DNA of 64,000 nucleotides from Ornithodoros turicata. Its lineage: Eukaryota > Arthropoda > Arachnida > Ixodida > Argasidae. Location of the stretch: assembly GCF_037126465.1 (NCBI RefSeq), contig NC_088205.1:31169482-31233481 (forward strand), read 5' to 3'. The position numbers and the translations under genes are program-made. The notes beneath the pieces were generated by a model. That model searched no databases and had not been told where the DNA came from. It saw nothing but the letters and a program-made list of their open reading frames with translations. The stretch's first letter is position 1. Each line of letters begins with the position of its first letter. This document shows, piece by piece, positions 61,306-64,000 of this stretch.

Positions 61306-62195
61306 TATGAAAGTGTCACAACCTTGCTAGCAAAATTGAGGTATAAATGCTCGGGGCGACATCTGATGGCAAAGAATATCCCATCCGTCAAGCAACAATG
61401 ATTTATGTTCCCGACTGATTTGCTGGTCCTAATGGCTATGTAGCCTTTGCGTAGCCAACTTCTTTTGTTCTTGACCTAGTGTTGTCCGCATGCAATGTAG
61501 TTTTGCTGCCATACTTTACGAGCAATGCGCAGTTTGTGACCAGTTCGACATAGTGTTGCCCGTAATTTTCAATTTTCTAAAAAACTATGAATGCAATAGG
61601 GAGGAAAATTGTGACTTAAGACCAGTGATGGCCAGTAGTTAACTACATGTAGTTAAACTACTAGTTAAACCACCTGATTGCAGTTAAAAAGTAGTTATCA
61701 ACTACTTGCAGAAATGTCGTGGCAACTACTAGTTAAACTACTCTTTCGAGTAGTTAACTACAGTAGTTAGGTTACTGCAGAGGCCAACTACTTCCAATTT
61801 TGTCGCAAGCTTTACGGCACGATTGTGCTTCCGACTTTTACCTTGAGCTACTTGCTTGATGAGAACGGAGGTGCAGAGCAATTGTGCCGTGCATGTGTAC
61901 TAAACCTTCACTTTTATCACTGCTTGTGATTCATATTTAGGTGTCCAAGAACACTATAGAATGGGATTGGTGTTGATGGACAACGTTAAGTGGTTATAAA
62001 TGTAGTTAAAATACATTGCAGTAGTTAAAGAAGTAGTTTTAACTAATGTACCTCCCCTGAAAAGTAGTTGAACTACTCCATCGCGAAGTAGTTAGTTACA
62101 GTTAAACTACTGTAGAAGTAGTTAGTGGCCATCACTGCTTAGGACTACTGATTTAGGGCTCCGGCTATCGAACAGATAAATTTTCTGAGATTGCA
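61306..62195. repeat. Local direct duplication, unit 2 (with hAT MITE inside)
   Basis: Same order of words as unit 1, interrupted by the 515-bp element at 61623-62137. The interval 60880-61305 also contains weaker related words (CAACAAGTTACAAACGTGAC), so a longer tandem array may exist. Confidence 0.6.
61623..62137. mobile_element. hAT MITE with GTAGTTAACTAC arrays, 8-bp target duplication
   Basis: Ends CAGTGATGGCCAGTAGTTAA and its complement (..AGTGGCCATCACTG), flanked by CTTAAGAC (61615-61622) and CTTAGGAC (62138-62145), 7/8 identical. Both halves are filled with AGTAGTTAAACTACT-like words, the same subterminal-repeat style as the large hAT at 22485. No transposase. It interrupts duplication unit 2. 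Confidence 0.85.
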
Positions 62196-63250
62196 CCTCG
62201 ACTACTTTACGGTACCTTTAAATTCAGTGCAGTAAATTTCTATTCGCTCAGGGATCCTATCACTTCCTCTCCCTCGACTAGGCTTTCACAATTTTTTATT
62301 TTTGCTCTTTTTTTTTTTTTTTGTCGATCACCGAGTGTTCTTTCTGTTCTCCAAAGCTTCACGCGAAAATACAGCGGGGGAAAATATAAATCGAAGCACC
62401 AGCGTAACATTTTTTCTTAACACTTCTTTCATTTTGTTGCCATTCAGGCAGACATGTCTGGCAATTGTTTTCGATTGCGACTACTCTCTTTAGTTAAGGT
62501 CTAGTGAATAATGAAAAATAATGGAATTCTCCTGTAGTATCTTATAATCTATCCAATTATATTTTCTTATGTGTATCCGCATGTTTTTCAGCTTTCTGAG
62601 AAATGCATAGCAGTAAGTAATGTGGATACTGGGGCTTAGTTTTAGAGTACAAGGAGTTCTAAATGAATTCTGTATGCGCATTGATGATATATTTCACATT
62701 GTTAATTTCGATTTTGCTGTTCGCAGCAGGTGAACATGTGTCGTGCACTATACAGGAAGAGAGTCATCGGAGAAACACAACAAAATGTTTCCCTGGTAAT
62801 TTCACGGAAATGGCTGTGCTTTTCTTTTCTTTTCTTTTCTAAATACGTACCATGTCGGGACGTGAGTGAGGCATGTCCGTCGAGGCTAAACCAGTCAAAC
62901 TATTTTAGCTGATATATGCCGTCGAGTGGTCGAGTGCGACTCAAATATTCTTTCACGTTGTATGCTAGGCTTGCTGATACTGTGCTTTGCCTTCTTTGAT
63001 AATTGCCTTATTTAGTCGTTATACTGTATACAATTTTTTTATCCCTTACAGATTGTTTATAAGTAAAGCTATGAGAACAACTGACAAAATGGCGTAGATG
63101 CAGGCTAGCTGGTGGATGAACTCCACAATGTAAAATCCTCAGTATGGGCGGACGCACCCTATGTGTGAATCTACGCCCAGTAAAAAATTAACCCTTTAGG
63201 TACGGGGTTTTAGGTGAAAGCGGGTTAGCGGAATGGGAGATCTTCTGTAT
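62196..63250. other. Unassigned, AT-rich stretch
   Basis: Nothing recognised. A TTTTCTTTTC run lies at 62819-62841. A possible plus-strand exon (62705-62798, between GTTCGCAG and GTAATT) is too weak to call. Confidence 0.3.
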
Positions 63251-64000
63251 ACCGTATTTTTCGGATATAACGCGCACCGATGTATAACGCGTACCCCTTA
63301 AAATTAGCGAAAATTGAAAAAAGTTCGGCGTATAACGGGCACAGATAGATAACGCTCACCAACGTCATACAACTCCCAATTCCTTACTTTTCAGCAAGAA
63401 GTGGGCTCTGTATCTCTCTTGTTGTACATAGCAACGAAGCACAAGTGTTGTTTATTATATTACTACCATTTGTTATTATTATAGTTTATTCACCTACAAT
63501 GTACGACCTCTATTTTAAAGTACAGGTCTGCCACCCAAGTGGTCATCGAGAGAACGTGAGGTCACGTGAAAACACCAGGGCACACTTGACCCTCAGCCGG
63601 CCTCTTCACCATGCTTTGATCACCTGAACTGCCATCTCCATCATCACCTTTCATTATCTACAGTTGGCACTGTGGGAGCGCCCAGTCTGCTGGCCGGTAT
63701 CAGCCCCATGTCATTATCACTTCCTTATGTGCGTGTGTGTTGACCCTCAGCTGGCTCATGCGTGCTATGTCGCCCTCAGTCAGGAGCAATGCCGCTGCAA
63801 GGCGAAGCAGCTATCCATCGCAGGACCTAGGAGGTCTACTGTCCTTTATTTCTCGAATGTCTACCCCCTCATAACCAGATAAAGACGCGCCGCATTGAAC
63901 CCCGCGTGTGGCAATATCTACAGGCAAGTCGCCCGACATCCCCCTAAAAGTCGACCTTCCGGGAAGAGGCTCCCGTAGATAACGCGCAGTGCCTCTTCGC
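63251..64000. mobile_element. Left part of a DNA transposon with ACCGTATTTTTCGG end, truncated by window
   Basis: ACCGTATTTTTCGGATATAA, then CGCGCACCGATGTATAACGC and repeated TATAACGSGCAC words start at about 63251. Related words (GATAACGCTCACC 63351, GATAACGCGCAG 63977) recur. The terminus resembles the arms of the palindromic MITE at 51391-51556. The right end, and whether a transposase is present, lie beyond the window. Confidence 0.5.

Noticed and set aside
62705..62798. Possible plus-strand exon between GTTCGCAG and GTAATT
   Set aside because: About 30 codons without a recognisable motif and with a weak donor; not distinguishable from chance.
1..64000. CRISPR arrays, phage genes, operons, rRNA
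   Set aside because: Looked for; nothing with regular spacers, bacterial gene order or rRNA sequence was seen.

Overview
This 64 kb window is eukaryotic nuclear DNA. Introns with GT..AG borders interrupt the only host-like coding exons I can support, and nearly everything else recognisable is transposable-element (TE) debris. The TE mix (RNase H-bearing I/R1-group LINEs, CR1/L2-like LINEs, Penelope, Ty3/gypsy, Ty1/copia and BEL/Pao LTR elements, mariner, hAT, a Mutator-like transposase, tRNA-derived SINEs, many TIR MITEs) fits an arthropod, probably a tick or other chelicerate. That placement is inference from element content, not from a diagnostic gene.

Host gene: three 72-nt minus-strand exons (54427-54498, 15957-16028, 15811-15882) each encode exactly one leucine-rich repeat. 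All share one phase and have clean splice sites. They look like LRR exons of an LGR-type receptor (leucine-rich repeat GPCR), with a TE-filled gap of about 38 kb between the first and second exon found.

Layout. 1-2.1 kb: decayed Ty3/gypsy pol. 2.2-5.5 kb: LINE endonuclease and RT scraps and a MITE. 6.4-13.9 kb: two minus-strand LINEs joined end to end (B, 9937-6405; A, 13839-9938). B is broken by a 491-bp MITE, a 1.68-kb TIR transposon and a 308-bp foldback element. A is broken by a 1.64-kb BEL/Pao-like element with 161-bp LTRs, a CCATC target duplication and a tRNA-Phe primer site. 14-22 kb: the two adjacent LRR exons, SINEs and an 830-bp inverted-repeat element. 22.4-28.1 kb: LINE C split by a 5.06-kb hAT (8-bp target duplication GTACGAAG), which itself carries a LINE with an open RT-RNase H frame and a 12-bp target duplication. 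28.4-29.8 kb: CR1/L2-like RT and a Penelope fragment with a decayed hammerhead ribozyme motif. 32.7-37.1 kb: a Ty1/copia element with both LTRs and a GCCGT duplication. 38-41 kb: mariner transposase, a SINE and a gypsy integrase. 43-54.4 kb: a cluster of palindromic CACTCT-ended MITEs, a tRNA-Lys-primed LTR element inside a LINE, and a set of nested TIR elements at 48.8-52.5 kb. 54.4-64 kb: the third LRR exon, tandem Mutator-like transposase copies, a MITE, a local duplication and a hAT MITE, and the start of another DNA transposon running off the right edge.

Few genes here can work together. The protein-coding TEs are mostly dead (in-frame stops, frameshifts, lost catalytic residues). The exceptions are the long open frame of the LINE at 22.8-24.9 kb and the gag-like frame of the BEL/Pao element. 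I saw no functional tRNA gene, no rRNA and no CRISPR array. Many intervals hold nothing I can name, and these are stated as such.
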